Positions 22,085 to 24,803 of a DNA stretch of 24,803 bases are shown here, one piece after another; position 1 is the stretch's first letter, and each line of letters begins with the position of its first letter. The position numbers and the translations under genes are program-made. The stretch spans positions 1-24,803 of the forward strand of contig NZ_CALHVI010000008.1 of assembly GCF_938039215.1 (NCBI RefSeq), given 5' to 3'. The notes beneath the pieces are model-generated. The model saw nothing but the letters and a program-made list of their open reading frames with translations. It was not told the DNA's origin and searched no databases. The DNA comes from an uncultured Porphyromonas sp. GTDB taxonomy: Bacteria; Bacteroidota; Bacteroidia; Bacteroidales; Porphyromonadaceae.

Positions 22085-24803
22085 TTAGAACTGAAGCTTC
22101 ACGGTGAAACCTAGGTTACGAAGGCTAGGCTGCATGAAGTAGTCGAAGCCCTGGTAGTAAGTCCCAGTAGAAGCGGTCAGCTCAGGGTCAAATGGAGCCT
22201 TATTGTAGATCATCAGGAGATTACGAGCCGTCAGACCGAGAGAGAGGTTGACCTTATTACCGAGGAGCTTCTTAGGGATAAGGTAGGAGACGTGAGCTTC
22301 CTGGAGACGTACGTTCGTAGCGTCGTAGATATACTCTGACCAGACAGGGTTAGCACCACCGACGATAGAGTAGTAGCCCTGAGCATCGACACGACCATTA
22401 CCGACGGCGACACCGCCGGCCTTACGTGCGTCTGCAGAAGCCTTAGATACCCCATATTCGTCGAGGATCGCCTGCGTCTGAGAGAGGACGATACCACCGA
22501 TACGAGCAGAGAACATGAAGCCGACATTCAGACCCTTCCAGCTGAATTCGTTGACCCAACCCAGATTAGCATCGGGCAGGACAGAACCCTTGTAGACAGG
22601 ATTGCTAAGAGTAGAAGAAGTGACCTTACCATCTGCGGAAACTTCAGGATAACCTTCGGGTGTACGCTTTATGTCGGTATTGACATAGACATCACCCATA
22701 GAACCACCTTCGCGGAGGTAAACTTCAGCACCCCTCAGACCACCCTTAGAGATAGGATCCTTGCGGCCAGGGAGGAGCTCGACGATGCGGTTCTGGTTAG
22801 CACTGAACGTACCCGTGGTGGTCCACTCCAGCTGACCGAACTTGCTCGTCCATCCGATAGCAAGCTCGATACCACGGTTGCGGACATTACCAGCCTGGAT
22901 GTACTCGCTGTTGTAGCCGTTGGAGGCAGAGGAGAGAGGCATGAGGAAGGTCTGGTTCTTCGTGTTCGACTGGTAGACAGTAGCTTCTACGCTGAGTCGG
23001 TTGCGGAAGAACTTACCCGTCACCCCAGCTTCCCAAGAGTAAGTCAGCTCAGGCTTGAAGTCGCTTGGGAACTTATAGGTCACCGTAGAGTAGCTCTGCG
23101 TAGCAGGATCATACTTGTAGCGGTAAGGGGAGGAGATCTGAGCAGGGATAGGTGACCCTACCTTAGCCCAAGAGACACGCGTCTTGAGGTAGTTGATCCA
23201 CTTAGGCATCTTGGCCATCTGAGAGATGACACCAGAGAGACCTACAGAAGGATAGAAGAAGGGGTTACCCGTCGTGTGGGCAAGAGCAGAGTCCCAGTCT
23301 TCACGACCCGTGAGGGTAAGGAAGAGCATGCTCTTCCAGCCTGCTTCGACACTAGCGAAGGCAGAGTTCGTCACGTGAGACGTGTTGCTGTAGATAGGAG
23401 CATTACCTGCGGTAGGCTGTCCATAGTCGATCTGGTTAGGATCGAAGACATTGGAGAGTGAGCGAAGACCACCGCGGAAGCCTCGATCATCGAGGTACGA
23501 GCGGTTCGTCGAGAGACCAAGGTTGGCAGCGATAGAGAAGTCTTCGATACGCTTGTTGATGTTCGCCATGACATCTCCGTAGAGCGAGGTGTTGTTGCCC
23601 TTGCTGTAGGAGTAGTAACCATAGGGTGAACCCGTGAAGAGGTTAGCCGTCGAAGCGTAGCGCTTGCTTTCGTCGAAGCTATTGATCACGTCGGCACGAG
23701 CACGACCTGTGATATCGATCCAGTCGTTGATCTTCCACTTGAGTGAGCCGTTGACCATGTAGCGATCCTTGTTACCCATAGCCAGCATGCGGTTAGCTAC
23801 CCAGTAGGGGTTCTGCATGGAGTAAGCGTCCCCGTAGTGCCAGTTCTGCACGTTGATCTTGCGCACAGGGTCGTAGATCTCGTAGGTACGTACCCCATCG
23901 AAGTTCTCACCACGTGGGAAGAGGTAGAGAGGTACGATAGGGTTGAGGTATTCCCCTTGGGCGATGAGGTTCTGGTCGCCCTGCTTGATGTAGTTGAAGC
24001 CGAAGTCCAGCGTCAGCTTATCATCGAGGAACTTCGTCGTATTACGGAAGCTGAAGTTGTAGCGATTGTACTTGCTATTTGGGATGATACCAGCAGCGTT
24101 GGTCGTACCCAGAGAGAGGTAAGTCTGATTCTTCGCATTACCGATGGTGAGCGAAGCCGTGTTCTGGATATTAGACCCCGTATTGAAGAAGTCTGCAGGA
24201 TTGTAGTTGCCGTAGGGCGAAGGAGTCTGTGCACCCCAGCTCTTCACGTCACCAGGACGGTTGATGAACTCGTTCTGGAAGCGAGGCATGACGAAAGGAC
24301 GAGAGAAAGAGGAGCTATTGGACAGCATGACCTGTACACGTCCTTCCTTACCCTTCTTCGTGGTGATCATGATGACCCCCTGCGCTGCGCTTGCCCCATA
24401 GAGAGCGGCAGCGGCAGGACCACTAAGTACCGAGATCGACTCGATATCGTCAGGGTTGATGTCCGAGATCCCTTCACCCTTAGGTTGAGCGGAATAGCGG
24501 CCACCCGTCTCCCCACCGTTGGTATTGATGATGGGAATACCGTCGATGACATAGAGCGCTTGGTTGCTCTGGTTCATTGACTTAGGACCACGCATGACGA
24601 CACGCGTAGCACCACCGATACCCGAGGAAGATGCATTGATGTTCACCCCAGCGACCTTACCGTTGAGGCTATTCATGAAGTTGGCATCCTTGACCGTCGT
24701 CAGAGCGTCGTTCTTGACTTCCTGGACGTTGTAGCTCAGGGCTTTCTGAGAGCGCTTGATACCGAGAGCTGTGACGACAACAGACTCCAGCTGATTGTCT
24801 TCA
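22085..24803 (-). CDS. SusC/RagA-like TonB-dependent transporter, 5' end outside the window
   Basis: The reading frame is open to the right edge, so the gene is truncated by the window and not by mutation. About 905 residues are visible, starting at EDNQLESVVVTALGIKRSQ, which aligns with residue 99 of the left SusC. The signal peptide and regulatory-like domain are therefore missing from view. The TonB-box-like VVVTALG, the plug (LYVIDGIP, NPDDIESISVLSGPAAAALYG) and the beta-barrel to the terminal KLQF are all present. The methionine at 24676 (MNSLNGKVAG) is internal and is not the start. The visible N-terminal ~50 codons are near-identical to the other two SusCs. It is the first gene of the right cassette. 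Confidence 0.94.
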   Translation of the reverse strand, partial: EDNQLESVVVTALGIKRSQKALSYNVQEVKNDALTTVKDANFMNSLNGKVAGVNINASSSGIGGATRVVMRGPKSMNQSNQALYVIDGIPIINTNGGETGGRYSAQPKGEGISDINPDDIESISVLSGPAAAALYGASAAQGVIMITTKKGKEGRVQVMLSNSSSFSRPFVMPRFQNEFINRPGDVKSWGAQTPSPYGNYNPADFFNTGSNIQNTASLTIGNAKNQTYLSLGTTNAAGIIPNSKYNRYNFSFRNTTKFLDDKLTLDFGFNYIKQGDQNLIAQGEYLNPIVPLYLFPRGENFDGVRTYEIYDPVRKINVQNWHYGDAYSMQNPYWVANRMLAMGNKDRYMVNGSLKWKINDWIDITGRARADVINSFDESKRYASTANLFTGSPYGYYSYSKGNNTSLYGDVMANINKRIEDFSIAANLGLSTNRSYLDDRGFRGGLRSLSNVFDPNQIDYGQPTAGNAPIYSNTSHVTNSAFASVEAGWKSMLFLTLTGREDWDSALAHTTGNPFFYPSVGLSGVISQMAKMPKWINYLKTRVSWAKVGSPIPAQISSPYRYKYDPATQSYSTVTYKFPSDFKPELTYSWEAGVTGKFFRNRLSVEATVYQSNTKNQTFLMPLSSASNGYNSEYIQAGNVRNRGIELAIGWTSKFGQLEWTTTGTFSANQNRIVELLPGRKDPISKGGLRGAEVYLREGGSMGDVYVNTDIKRTPEGYPEVSADGKVTSSTLSNPVYKGSVLPDANLGWVNEFSWKGLNVGFMFSARIGGIVLSQTQAILDEYGVSKASADARKAGGVAVGNGRVDAQGYYSIVGGANPVWSEYIYDATNVRLQEAHVSYLIPKKLLGNKVNLSLGLTARNLLMIYNKAPFDPELTASTGTYYQGFDYFMQPSLRNLGFTVKLQF

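Noticed and set aside
22085..24676. SusC as a complete 863-residue gene starting at 24676
   Set aside because: The frame continues to the window edge with the conserved TonB-box-like region, so the true start is outside the window.
1..24803. Mobile elements, tRNA or rRNA genes
   Set aside because: No transposase, integrase, terminal inverted repeats, tRNA-like cloverleaf or rRNA segment was seen on either strand.

Overview
The window looks like a chromosomal segment of a Bacteroidota bacterium. A moderately GC-rich Porphyromonas-type species is plausible, but this is an inference from gene content and style, not a database match. Every convincing gene lies on the minus strand, so transcription runs from high to low coordinates. 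The proteins are SusC/RagA-type TonB-dependent transporters, SusD/RagB-type lipoproteins and other surface lipoproteins. The promoters carry the Bacteroidota-type TAnnTTTG element.

The window holds three tandem, diverged versions of one polysaccharide-utilisation cassette in the order susC-like, susD-like, GH18 glycosidase, DUF1735+LamG lipoprotein, and (in two of three) DUF1735-like+F5/8 type C lipoprotein. The right cassette (24803 to 16977) has all five genes, with susC cut by the window edge. The middle cassette (16078 to 8974) has four genes and lacks the F5/8C gene. The left cassette (8251 to 224) has all five. Genes within a cassette are mostly 9-36 nt apart, as in operons. Strong hairpins follow the last gene of each cassette.

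The likely joint job is capture and import of a host glycan. The GH18 enzyme resembles the endo-beta-N-acetylglucosaminidase-like enzymes of Bacteroides N-glycan loci and would release glycan at the cell surface. The LamG/F5-8C lipoproteins would bind glycan or glycoprotein, and SusD/SusC would pass the released oligosaccharide across the outer membrane. No exo-glycosidase, inner-membrane transporter, sensor or sigma/anti-sigma gene is in the window, and the SusC proteins carry no STN signalling domain, so regulation is not encoded next to these operons.

The least expected content is between the cassettes. (1) Each complete susC gene has a promoter followed by a roughly 330-nt leader. The two leaders share a conserved block, two hairpins whose stems vary but still pair, and an 81/82-codon open frame starting just after the predicted transcription start. 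(2) About 180 bp upstream of each promoter sits a four-unit array of a 13-14-bp palindrome repeated at exactly 23-bp intervals, and in one array a spacer is inverted. Part of a third array lies at the left edge of the window, which predicts a further cassette just beyond it. (3) The first ~155 codons of the SusC genes are almost identical while the rest has diverged, which suggests recombination or gene conversion between cassettes.
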